The notes below the pieces were generated by a model. The model did no database searches and had not been told where the DNA came from. It was given only the letters and a program-made list of their open reading frames with translations. DNA of 64,000 bases from Coprinellus micaceus (Eukaryota > Basidiomycota > Agaricomycetes > Agaricales > Psathyrellaceae): assembly GCA_951394405.1 (NCBI GenBank), contig OX596336.1:1736001-1800000 (forward strand), written 5' to 3'. Shown piece after piece: positions 35,010 through 46,190 of the stretch. Both the position numbers and the translations under genes were made by a program. Within the stretch, counting starts at the first letter, position 1, and the number at the start of each line of letters is the position of its first letter.

Positions 35010-37005
35010 ATGTCTAGCTCGAGACGTTCTTCAAAGGAGCTGGCGCAGGTCCAGGTCTACCCGGCTGCTGGACGACCAGGAAGCCAGTCCTTTTTCGAGA
35101 AATCGCCTACCGCTAATGTAGCGCGCTCTATCTACTTGAAGACCTACGTCGGTGGGACGGTCATGATGGTCATAACAGTTTTTGCCGTCCTTTCCATCTA
35201 TTGGGGTGCGCTCTTCAGGACCCCTTCACATAATTTGAAGGGTTGGGTCGTGGTGCGTCTGCCTTTCAATCTGGTGCGGTTCGTTTGCTTACCGATTTTG
35301 CAGGACTTCGACGGTGGTCTGGTGGGACAGACGGTTTCTCAGGCATTGAGCTCGAATCAGGGTTCGGGCAAAGTTACATGGGAGGTCATCCCTGCGTCAA
35401 GATTTCCCGGTGGGACAGAGGACCTCGCACAAGCCATCCGCCATGAGGACTCATGGGCAGCAATTTCAAGTGCGTTTCCATGCCTTCATTTCATACATAG
35501 CCTTGTGATCTAACCGTTTTTAATATCGTTATAGTCAACCCTGGGTCGAGCGATAGACTTACAGCCGCACTCACATCGCCGGACCCCTCGTACGACGGCG
35601 CTCAAGCAATCACTGGATACGGAGTGGAGGCACGGAACGAGAACGCTTTGTGCGTTATTTATTCTTTATACAGAAAATCGGAACCATTCTTCTGACGCAT
35701 CCCTCCTTCAGCCGTATTCTCATTCGTCCCTCGATTCAAGGTACCCTTGACGCCATTTCCAAAGCCTTCGCTACGAGGATTGCACAGAGCGTAGCAAACT
35801 CCACTGCCACTCCCTCGATCCTTGCGACGTCCCCTCAAACGATCATTTCACCCATCTCATACACCATCGACAACCTAATCCCATATGACCAGCCAGTCGC
35901 GACCGCAGCTACATTCGTCGGGATGCTCTACCAACTGATTCTAGGTTTCTTCATTGTGGTACGTCCCCGTCATTCATATTTGCCACTATCGGCCACCCTA
36001 ACAGTAGCTTTAGGTGATCGCAAACGCCGCTCGCGAGGCCTCCGGGTTCGCCAGGACGCTCTCCACAAGAGCCTTAATCGCGCTCCGTCTCTCCTCCTCT
36101 TTCCTCGCATATTTCATAATCTCGGTATGTCCTTCTCGGAATCGAAACATACACCAAGTAATTGACGTGGCTGCAGCTATTCTACTCCCTTCTGAATCTG
36201 GCCTTCCAGATCGACGTTCAGCGGAAGTACGTACTCTGTTTGCCTCTTTGTCTCCACCCTACCCGGGCTAATGCTTACAATCTTCGTCAGATTCGGACAC
36301 AGTGGCTTCCTCGTCTTCTGGATGGTCAATTACGTCGGAATGCTCGCAGTGTATGCCACGTTCAGCTTCGTTCCCTGGCGTTTGTGCTGACCACTACGCA
36401 ATAGGGCACTGGCATTAGAATCCTTGATCACACTGCTAACCCCCCGCTTCATTCCCTTCTTCATGCTTCTCTGGATTATCTGTGAGTTGGCATCGGCCCT
36501 TTGTTGTCATCTCCCGCTGACTGCTCGACTTCTCCTTCACAGCGAACCTCTCAGTTTCGATCTTCCCCATCGAAGTCCTCCCAGGGATCTACCGCTACGG
36601 CTATGCAGCACCCTTCTACAATCTCTCCAAAGCTCTCAGAACAATCGTATTCGGGACACGCAACCGAGGTACGTCGCCTGCTGACATTCACTCATTTCCG
36701 TGACAGTATCCTAACAAGCACCATCCTTTCTTTCTCGCGTGCCGATGATAGTTGGCATGTCCGTGGGCATCCTCCTCGCATGGGTCGCCATCTCTGTCAT
36801 CACGCTCGCCCTCATCCAGTGGTTCGTGCGCCGCAGGCCAGAACCCTCATCGGCTGCCAGTAGTGCAACAAACTTTGACAACAGCAGTCACATCCAAGGG
36901 GAAAAGGCTCCGTCCGTGAAGAAGGAGGGGAATGGCGATATAACGCTGTTTGGGAGGGAAACCCCGGTCCAAGAGGAGGTTGATAGAGACATCCTTGGGG
37001 TGTAG
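35010..37005 (+). CDS. SNG1/DUF3533 family membrane protein, tandem copy 3
   Basis: Third member of the array. It starts MSSSRRSSKELAQVQVY, with helix 1 at GGTVMMVITVFAVLSIYWG and HNLKGWVV joined to DFDGGLVGQTVSQAL. ITGYGVEARNENAL and PQTIISPISYTIDNLIPYDQ follow, then the C-terminal helices (VGMLYQLILGFFIV, FLVFWMVNYVGMLAV, PGIYRYGYAAPFYNLSK, ITLALIQWFVRRRPE) and TAG at 37003-37005. It has an extra intron inside the FFIV/IANAAREASG helix (around 35960-36013) that copies 1 and 2 lack, because they read through this point. Reading is otherwise intact. Confidence 0.85.
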
Positions 37006-37589
37006 AGACTGGGCGCGATTCTGATCACTAACATTGCATCGCCTTGGACTGCTTGGTACCTACCATACTGACTCGAACTAATACCCCTCGACATTTTTGA
37101 CTCACAACATTTACGCACTTTATGACGCATTGCACGCTAGAAGCACCCACATTGGAATATCTTATTGTATCGCATTAGCGTATGGTAGTAGACTTCGCCG
37201 GGACCAGCCTTGCTATTACTCAATGTATCCCTCATATCGCTGGTCCCAGGTAACCCTCCGTGCAAAGATTAAGCCTGTCCGTTTCGACGGCTCTCCCCCC
37301 TTCAAAAATAAATACCCCGGGCCATCCTGGGCCATCCCACAGCGTCCACCCCTCCATCACCGGTTAGATCAACGCGCACTTAAGCGCCCATCGGTTGGCG
37401 AAGCGGGGGGATCAATGATGACCTAATAGAGCAGCACCGCATTTGGGCTGCTGAACTTGAAACGACGCCCTTGTCAGGTCGCTAGGACTTCATCCGAGTC
37501 AACGCACGTCTTTTCGACGCCCAAGGTCGAGTCAGGACCCCTTCCAAACCATACATATAACCTCCCTTTCCTCGAATCGGTTCGACAAT
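37006..37589. other. Intergenic region
   Basis: 3' flank of SNG1-family copy 3 and promoter of the GTPase. No features recognised. Confidence 0.4.
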
Positions 37590-40080
37590 ATGACGACACT
37601 CCGATCTTTTCAGAACGAAATCGACGAGATCCATAACCGCGAGGTTACCAGGCAGCGACAGATAACCACGACGACAACGACATTGGAGAAGGACAAGGAC
37701 AACAAAGAGAACACGGTCAAGGGCATGAAGGCAAAGGCAAAGGAGAACGCCGATACTCCCGCAGCGAAAGAGGGGGCTCCGCGAGACGCCGAGGGCGATG
37801 CTCGTGCAGGATCGACAGTCGACGAGGATGACGATGGGATATTGGTTAGTAGGATTCGGAGTCATTAGCCGCATTCGATTCACAGTATTGACTCGATACA
37901 TAGAATCTTCTCCTCTCCAAGGAACCTGCAGACCGCGACGCAGTGCGGGATCGGATAGCAGGGCTCTTGACGCGACACAATGGAGAGTATGTGATTCGGA
38001 TAGGCGAGCGGCCTCCCCGCGAGGAGTTGTACTCTGGCGAGCTCGCCGATGAGAGTGCTGGATGGAAAGGCGCCGCAAGATCTGCCGAGGATGTCCAGGT
38101 GCTTGTGCAGGAGTTGACCAAGACGGTTGAGGAAGTCGGTGGGCGTGCCCTAGCGCTCTTCGACGTCGTGAAGGCGGGCCACCCGAGAACAGCTGTCCTC
38201 CTCCGGTTACCTCCTCCCAATGTATCTCTCACGCCTGAGGTGAGATGCGCAGTGGTAGGGAATGTGGACAGTGGTAAGTCTACGACGCTTGGCGTATTAA
38301 CGAGAGGTATGCTCGATGATGGGCGAGGGAAGGCTCGAGTGGGGCTCTTCCGCCACAAGCACGAGCTGGAGACTGGGAGGACATCGAGCGTGGGCATGGA
38401 GGTGAATCCTGTGCCCATTCTGCTTTGCCCTATGCTCACTTCGCTGTGAAAAGATTCTTGGATTTGCTCCTTCGGGGCAGCCTATACTTCCCAACACCTC
38501 CCACACCGCTGACCCCGACACAATACGACGCGAGAAACTTGGCTGGGAGGAGATATCCTTGCAGGCAGCTAAAATAGTCTCTTTCATCGACTTAGCTGGG
38601 CACGAGAAGTACCTGAAGACGACTTTGTACGGACTTACCTCGGGCGCTCCGTCATGCGTTATCCTCATAGTCGGTGCCAACGCCGGACTGATAGGAATGT
38701 CCAAAGAGCATTTGGCAATAGCCCTCGCTCTCAGCGTCCCTGTGGTTGTGTGTATCACCAAGGTGAGCATGACCTGGCAGATCCCAGCCTGCTACGAGAC
38801 TCAGATGCATCTGCAAGATTGACATGACCCCTCCCAATGTTTTGGCCGAGACGGTGAAACAGGTAGTGAAGATCCTCAAGAGCCCCGGGTGCAGGTAGGG
38901 TAGTTTCACATTCCTTCGATCCAACGGAGCTTACCTCCGTGTCATCCCAGAAAGACCCCAGTTTTCGTGAAGGCGGTTGAGACTGCGGTTGACATTGCAA
39001 CCTCCTTCGGTTCCGACCGAATATGTCCAATATTCCAGCTCTCGAACGTCACTGGGCATGGCCTCGACTTCCTCCGCACCTTCCTAAATCTCTTACCCTC
39101 CAGCGAGGGCGACAAGGAGAAGTTCGCTGTTGATCAGCCCTTCGAGGTACGCCCCCTTCTCTTATTCAATCTACAACGACGACCGACTGGGCTCTAGTAC
39201 TCGATAACGGAGGTCTGGTCCGTTCCCTACGTCGGAACAGTCGTTAATGGGATTATCAACTCCGGGGTGGTCAAGGTCGGAGACACTGTTATGCTTGGCC
39301 CTGACTCTAACGGGAACTACACGACCACGATGATCAAGAGCATGCAGAGGAAGAGGTACGCACAACCCCTTTCGCAGTACAACTACAGAATCTGAACGCG
39401 TATTTTAGGGCAAATGTGAACACGGCGGAGGCGGGGCAGTGTGTTTCCTTTGCGTTGAAGCGGATACGACGAGCTGCAGTACGGAAGGGGATGGTTCTGG
39501 TCCACAAGACCGATATCGCACCAAGAGGTTTGCCGTGCGTCCTAACCTGGTTAGGCCTACTCACATATTGATATAGCGGTGAAGCAGTTCGAGGGACAGG
39601 TTTTGATCCTTTAGTGAGCCTTTAATTACCGCCAGAAGCGAGCCGCTGATCTCCTAATGCTAATCGACTAACTAGCCACAACACCACTCTTCAGAAGAAC
39701 TACCAGGTAGGAGCGACTTCAAAGCGCGCCAAGGGACTTACACTGACGCAACCTGTTACCTTAGGCGATGCTACACTGTGGAGTAAGATATAACCCTCGT
39801 GTGGTGTACCCCGCTAATTCCTACATATCGCACAGGCTGTCCGTCAGACCGTTCGGATAATTGGGATGGATCACCCACAGGGCGTGCTGCGCACGGGTGA
39901 CCGGGCAACAGTACAATTCGAGTTCATCTCCCACCCTGAGTTCGTAAAGGAGGGAATGAAGCTATTATTTCGAGAGGGGAAGACCAAGGTATGGTTCTCT
40001 TTGCTGCGGACTGTCCTTCTCAGTTCCTCCAGAGCTAATATTTTTCTCAGGGACTTGGAGTGATAACGCGGCTTTTATAG
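37590..40080 (+). CDS. GTPBP1/GTPBP2-like translational GTPase
   Basis: Cytosolic GTPase related to EF1A; animal relatives act in ribosome rescue and mRNA surveillance. It starts [18 protein letters not shown], with a Lys/Glu-rich N-terminal region. [11 protein letters not shown] (G1), [14 protein letters not shown] (G3) and VCITKIDM (G4, completed by splicing near 38760) follow. The beta-barrel domains start at [17 protein letters not shown] and end with FREGKTKGLG and TAG 40078-40080. The [17 protein letters not shown] segment (switch I region) is the family hallmark that separates GTPBP1/2 from EF1A and Hbs1. Many short introns lie in the 3' half. The length after splicing is within the family range. 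Confidence 0.88.
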
Positions 40081-40456
40081 ATACGCCAGGGGCTTGAATG
40101 TCTTGGCCGATGTTATTGGATATCGTAGGGCGTCCAACCATTGTCATGACGTCAGCTGCTTGGATAGGTTCGACTTGGGAACGCTTGGACATGCCCCGGT
40201 GCATCACACTTCACTTTCAGAATACCTCAACGTGAGGCAATCCCATCTTGGGACATATGTTGGGACTGCCTTGAGTTCGCAGAAGCCAGTTGAGCCAAAA
40301 ATAACACCGTCCTAAGGACAGGCCTTCGTCGTCATTGGGGATTTCAGCCCGCGTCGAAATATCCTTAACATGGCCCCCTCCTAAATCGTGCCCTTTGTGC
40401 TATTTCCTCCTCACACAACCCGGACACTATCCTCAAGGTCCTCCAACGGGCTCGCC
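40081..40456. other. Intergenic region
   Basis: About 375 bp between two same-strand genes; CT-rich near the downstream start. Nothing else seen. Confidence 0.4.
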
Positions 40457-42800
40457 ATGGTGTCGACCAAGTCGGCGTCGCCCCCGAAGATGGGCCAGAG
40501 AGACTCTGACCTGTGGTCTGAATACGTGGGTGTATCCGCTTTTGCACCATTGAATTATAGGAGCTGAACATTTGAATTATATGTATAGTCGACCTTCGAC
40601 AGCACAGTGAGGTACCCTGCGCACACGCTCTCGAGTTTGGCGATGCTTAGGGATAGTGGAGAGGGAGGCAAGAAGGTGTGTTATATCCTTGTAATTCCCA
40701 ACAGCCTTGCTCATGACGGGGTCTGGACTCAGCTCCTGTTCTCGTTCGACCCCCTAGACTTTCCAACCCTTACGGCTGGTATCCCAGATTCGGATGAGGA
40801 ATTGGATGAGAAGGGCGGTGTTGCGACAATGTCGCGGAAGAAATTTCCCTCAAATAAGGAACGGTACTCCGCCGCGGCTCACCGTTGGAACCCTTGGGAG
40901 AGTCGCGGGTGCCGCAATGTGCTTGCATTATTCATCCTGGTCGGGGGCTTGATATCTTTATTGTAAGTCATCAAATGAAGCGCTCATGCTCTGTGCGCTA
41001 CACGCGCTGACCGTGTCGTATCCAGCATTGCATACCCAATCGCAACATATTTCGCGAGAGGGCCCGCGTCCCACTTGGGTGGGTATAACATTGGTGGGAT
41101 TAACGCGTCGGGACAGGTATGTCGTGCGCAACACTCACCCTTGTCAACCACTGACGACAGTGCACTGTCTGGTATCTTTCAGATTCCTGAGCTGCGAGGG
41201 AACTTTGGATTGATAGATTCCGATACCCCTAAGTCTGCGTATACCAAACAGTCTTGGCAGAACCCTAATCAACGAATGCAACTCGTTTTCTCCGACGAAT
41301 TCAACACCGATGGGCGCACATTTTACCCTGGGGATGACCCGTATTGGGAAGCGGTGGACCTGCATTACTGGGCGACGGGAAACTTGGAGTGGTATGATCC
41401 CGAAGCGGTCACGACCGAGGGAGGCTCGCTCGTCATCGCCCTTTCTCAAAAGCAAACCCACGGCCTGAACTACGAAGGTGGTATGCTCAGTTCATGGTGC
41501 GCTCTTTTTACTAGGTTTTCGTTGGGTAACCGCTTCTTGACGGTCTAAATCCTTGGGTGGCAGGAACAAATTCTGCTTCAGCGGTGGCTACATCGAGGCC
41601 TCCGTTCAGCTTCCAGGGGCGAGCAACATCATGGGCCTTTGGCCCGCCATCTGGACCATGGGAAACCTCGGTAGAGCAGGCTACGGTGCAACCCTTGAGG
41701 GACTTGTGGGTCCATATGTACACATCCTCGCCACCCACCGGCTAATGAAATCCTTGACCTTAGTGGCCGTATACGTACGACGCCTGCGACGTCGGCACTG
41801 CACCCAACCAGACTGTTCGCGGAGCTCCACTTGCCGCCACACAGGGTGGAGGAGGGCCCGGGGGCGCACTGTCGATGCTGCCTGGTCAGAAACTGTCGCG
41901 GTGTACCTGTGCGGGCGATGATCACCCGGGGCCTACGCATGCCGACGGCTCATTTGTTGGGCGATCGGCTCCTGAAATTGACATATTCGAGGGGCAGGTC
42001 AGCGTCTTGAACTTGAGGGGCGAGGTCTCCCAGTCAGCACAATGGGCTGTGAGTACAGCCAGTTTCCGAACCTTGCCGTCAAAGTGCTCACAAAGGTTGC
42101 AAAGCCATTCAATGCTGGATACCGTTGGGAAGATACCGCGGACAACTTTATTATCGAGAACGCTGCCATCTCGATCCAAAACACCTACATCGGTGGGCCG
42201 AACCAGCAAGCTACCTCGGTCGTTTCAAATACCGACCAGAATTGCTACGAGGTCGGGGGGACCGGGTGCTTCTCCGTGTACGGATTCGAGTATAAGCCGG
42301 GATTCGACAATGCTTATATAACCTGGGTAAACAACAATGCTCTTGCTTGGACAATGATGGCGGGGGGTATGGGTCCCGACGATGTCGTTGAGATATCCCC
42401 GCGGCCGATTTCCCAGGAGCCCATGGTGCGTGTTGCAATGGCTTTGGTACCACCTCCACACTGACCCGGGCGACGCAGTATATTCTTATGAACCTGGGCA
42501 TGTCAAGAAGCTTTGGTACTGTCGATCTCGCAGATCTGTCGTTCCCGGCGCATATGCGAGTGGATTACATCCGCGTGTATCAACCTCAAAATGCTATCAA
42601 TATTGGCTGCGATCCCAAAGGATTCCCCACGGCAAACTATATCAAAAAGTGCGTCGGTCATCTTTGAACACACTTTGAGCTTTCTAACGCTTCTGCTTCC
42701 ATCCAGGCATATTCAAGCCTATAGCAATCCTAATTTAACAACCTGGGTTGATGACTACCAGCACCCATGGCCTAGAAATTCTCTGGTTGACCAGTGCTGA
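40457..42800 (+). CDS. KRE6: KRE6/SKN1 family beta-glucan synthesis-associated membrane protein
   Basis: Type II membrane protein with a GH16-like luminal domain, needed for beta-1,6-glucan assembly in the fungal wall. It starts MVSTKSASPPKMGQRDSD. The cytosolic region ends RWNPWESRGC, followed by one helix (NVLALFILVGGLISL, then IAYPIATYF after an intron). The luminal domain has ELRGNFGLIDSDTPKSAYTK, LVFSDEFNTDGRTFYPGDD, DLHYWATGNLEWYDPEAV, GGYIEASVQLPGASNIMGL and APEIDIFEGQV. APEIDIFE is the family form of the GH16 catalytic loop. It finishes with RVDYIRVYQP and ends NSLVDQC at TGA 42798-42800. The N-terminus is short for the family, so an upstream exon could be missing. Convergent with the CBM1 gene. 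Confidence 0.92.
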
Positions 42801-42923
42801 GAAAGTGGCATCTCATCCCACAGCACAGCTCCTCGTTTACCACACATATACACTGTTACCCACCGTCTATACACACCCTTATTATACCCATACATTTCAT
42901 GAGACAAGCCGGACCCACAACGC

Positions 42924-43763
42924 TCAACACAAGCATGGTAGGTGCATCGTCACCATATTACATGACCTCCCCGCAGGCGTCTGGTTGTTGATCTGGAGGA
43001 AGACATCGTAGTAGTTGCGATCGCTGGTGCTGCATGCAAGGAAGTTGAGCTGCCTGGGGCTCTTGATGATAATGGTATCGCCCTCGAGGCCCCAACCAGT
43101 GGTGGCGGCTGTGGATGCAAGCGAGAGGGCGCCGGAGGAAGAGTCGACGTTCAGGTAAGATTTTGTGCCGTTGGCGTAATTGAGAGAGATCGAGCCGCTG
43201 ATCGTGAAGCGGGCAGAAGATGATTCGGGGCCGAGCATGGGGACTCCGCCTGATCCAAGCGCAAGCTTTCAGAAGGAACGTGATTTTTTTTGGAGAGGAG
43301 AGCGTACCTTTGTCTTGGAGGTAGAAGTGGTAGACCGGGCTCGTCACTGTTCGGATCTGGGAACCAGTCGGCGCAGCACCTCCAGGTTGAGTCTGGGTTG
43401 GAGGATTGGATGTTGTGGGAGTGGAAGTCGTAGTAGTAGGGGCAGGAGGAGCGGAGCCAGGAACACACTGGGAATACCCTATACAGGGAGACATGATGGC
43501 TCATTTGGGTGAAGCCCCCGACCTTAGCTAAGAGTAGAGCGTGCATTGATTGGTAGCCGTGCAAGCATACCCAGAGACACAGCTCGTTGGGCCAGTCCTA
43601 TACGCGAAAAAAGCTGTTGTAGCCCGAACAGTTCCTGGGTAACTAGGAATCCTCACCATCCCTGACCCCCACACTGCCCGTACGCAGGAGCTGTGGACTG
43701 GGCGATGGCTGCCCCAGCTAGAATGGCGAGGATGGCGGCAGTGGTGATAGAAGACGACAACAT
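42924..43763 (-). CDS. Secreted CBM1 protein with unrecognised C-terminal domain
   Basis: It starts at 43763 with signal peptide MLSSSITTAAILAILAGAA. A fungal cellulose-binding module (CBM1) follows directly: YGQCGGQGWTGPTSC, then YACTATNQWYSQC, keeping the four cysteines and the aromatic binding face (W, W, Y). A Thr/Pro/Ser linker leads into a domain of about 130 residues containing VYHFYLQDKGG, ISGSISLNYANGTKSY, TTGWGLEGDTIIIKS and NFLACSTSDRNYYDVF. I do not recognise that domain as a known glycosidase, esterase or LPMO. The CBM1 is assembled over an intron with a GC donor (43479-43544). The stop is at 42924. It lies 510 bp from the divergent chitinase gene. A role on plant or fungal wall polysaccharide is inferred only from the CBM1. 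Confidence 0.8.
43479..43544 (-). other. GC-AG intron inside the CBM1 module
   Basis: On the minus strand the exon ends CAAT, the intron begins GCACGC and ends TATAG, and the next exon begins GGTATTCC. This join yields NQWYSQC. A competing GTATGC donor 26 nt upstream gives a shorter protein that loses the CTATNQW part of the CBM1. Confidence 0.7.
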
Positions 43764-44273
43764 GCTAGACCAGCGGTGCGAAGGACGCGAAGCCAGCCAC
43801 TTCCTTATAGACTTGAACTTGAGGATCGACCTGGCTGAAGTTCGGAAAGGATAAAGCTCGGTATCAGGGCAGAGCTCCCGACAACGCTCAGGCGTGGCCA
43901 GGTGACCGAGCTATGAGAAGCATTGAAGTCACCACTCCCCGGAAGTACGACGTGAGGACCAAAGAGCTTCCCGAGCTGGCGTCAACCCGAGATAGTGAGG
44001 AGGTCTTCTGACATCGGGTGCTATTCGCAATTCAAAACCGAGTTCTCCTCTGGCAGTCGCACTGCATATCGCAGCAGTAATCACCAAACCCAGGGCACTA
44101 AGAGCCTACGCAGTCACTATCCAAAGAACCTCATCAGAAATTTGGCACAGCACAGAGAACTCGAGTGGAGATGACGGATGACGGCGCGATGGCGATGTGG
44201 CGGTCAAAAAGCAACCACGGGCGAGTGTGGCTGTCCCCAAATGCCCTCATAAAAGACTGTCATCTGGGATGAC
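43764..44273. other. Divergent promoter region (CBM1 protein / chitinase)
   Basis: 510 bp between two start codons of secreted or surface polysaccharide-active proteins; likely shared control region. No motif stands out. Confidence 0.4.
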
Positions 44274-46028
44274 ATGTCGTCCTCATACAACCCCCTTCCG
44301 ACCTCAGAATCCACTGATAACCTAGCTTCTTCAAGCCATCCTGGTCATAAAGAGCAGGATAGGAAGAACACTATACGAAATCGAATCCTTGTTGGACTTG
44401 CTTGTGTGGTCCTACTTTTCTTGACGTTCAAGGCCGGACAGTACTCCGTTTCCAAGCCTTCTGCACCGCCGACGCCGACGAGTACGAGTGCACCGGAGAA
44501 GCCTGATACTGACAAGCCTTCACCAAAGCCTAATACTACGATGCCTCACGGTGGAAAGCGCAGTGTTGGATAGTGAGTAGTAGCGAGACCACCCAACCCT
44601 GGCGAATGCTGACATAGTTGGGCACCTTAGCTTCGTCAACTGGTCAGCCCAATGGAAATAGTACGGTGGTGAAGTGTACTGACATCTATCTGGAGGGGTA
44701 TCTATGGACGAAAGTTCCCTCCGAGCATGATTCCAGTGAACGATCTAACGTACGCTCCGCTCAGCCCTGATGACGTCATCGAAACTGACCGCCCGACTTA
44801 CTCAACAGACACATACTCTACGCATTCGCCAACTTGAAACCCGATTCTGGCGAAGTCTTTCTCTCCGACCCCTGGGCCGACCAGGACATCCATTACCCCG
44901 ACGACTCCTGGAATGATGTCGGCACCAACCTATACGGCAACTTCAAAGCCATATACAAACTCAAGCAGGAGAACAGGCACCTCAAGGTCCTCCTCAGCAT
45001 TGGAGGGTGGACTTACTCACCTTCGTTCCACCCCGTCGTCGTGGACCCCTCCGCCAGAACCAAATTTGTTGAGACCTCTGTGAAGATCTTGGAGGACTAT
45101 GGCTTAGACGGGTTGGATATCGACTATGAGTACCCGCAGAACGATCAGCAGGCGAGAGGGTATGTTGAGTTGCTAAGGGAGCTTAGGCACGCCTTGGATG
45201 CGCACGCTCATAGGAAGGGAAATGGGGCTCACTATGCGCTGACGGTGTGTGACCGCATATACTCCCCGAATGATAAGACTGACGGGCCTGCTGTAGATCG
45301 CAGCCCCCTGTGGACCGGATAATATGCATAAACTACATGTCAAGGAGATGGATAGATACCTCGATTTTTGGAACCTGATGGCCTACGATTTCTGTACGTT
45401 CCTCTCCCACACTTTACATTGTGGGCACTGCTAACCTCAATCCTCCCATGCAGCTGGATCTTGGGACAGCATTGCCAACCACCAAGCCAATATGTTCGGG
45501 CCTCCCATCAGCGCAGCTGACGCTGTCGACTTCTACCACTCCAAGGGGGTTCGAAAAGACAAGCTTGTCCTCGGAATCCCCTTGTACGGCCGTTCCTTTA
45601 TGAACACTCAAGGGCCTGGGACCTCCTTCTCGGGAGTTGGTCCTGGAAGCTGGGAAGCGGGTGTCTACGACTACCGTGCGCTACCCCTCCCTGGCAGCTA
45701 CGTACACCGCGACGAGGGGAGACTCGCTAGCTGGTCGTTCAATTACGAGACGAAGGAGATGGTCAGTTTCGACAATGAAGAGGTCGCACATTGGAAGGGA
45801 GAGTACATCAAACACGAAGGCCTTGGGGGAAGCATGTTCTGGGAGCTTAGTGGGGATAAGAATGGGCCGAGGAAGGATATGGAGGGTGGTCCAGGGAAAG
45901 AGCCTCAGCCTGGGAGGTCGCTTGTGGAAATCGTGAAGGACGCGATGGGCGGGTTGGAGACGAGCCCAAACTGGCTTGAGTATTGTGAGAGCAAGTTCGA
46001 TAACCTACGCGCAGGAATGTCGTCATAG
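44274..46028 (+). CDS. Membrane-anchored GH18 chitinase
   Basis: Hydrolyses beta-1,4 bonds of chitin, probably in wall remodelling. It starts [16 protein letters not shown], with a cytosolic stretch of about 35 residues, a single helix [15 protein letters not shown] and a Pro/Thr/Ser stalk. The GH18 barrel follows: YFVNW (built on a 12-nt exon, 44631-44642), [24 protein letters not shown], the catalytic [10 protein letters not shown] (Glu is the acid), [19 protein letters not shown] and [13 protein letters not shown]. It ends at TAG 46026-46028. Exon 1 is 44274-44572. There is no secretion signal peptide; the helix acts as a signal anchor, so the catalytic domain faces outside. Convergent with the four-helix protein gene. 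Confidence 0.92.
44631..44642 (+). other. 12-nt microexon in the chitinase
   Basis: CTTCGTCAACTG lies between a CCTTAG acceptor and a GTCAGC donor. With the flanking TA and G it encodes Y-F-V-N-W, the conserved first strand of the GH18 barrel, and restores the frame into [10 protein letters not shown]. Confidence 0.85.
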
Positions 46029-46190
46029 TCCTGGACATAAACATTAATTCTTAGTACTCTCGGACAGTCATTGTAGCACTGTAATAGCATTTGCGCGATA
46101 TAACTACACTGGAGATATGTTATAGTACAACCAAGAAATGATGTCCTGATAGAATTTGAAAATGAAAGAGTGGAGTCGAACAGTGGGTCT

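Noticed and set aside
40457..46028. Secondary metabolite cluster
   Set aside because: No synthase, terpene cyclase, P450 or transporter set is present. The neighbouring genes are wall-related or housekeeping.
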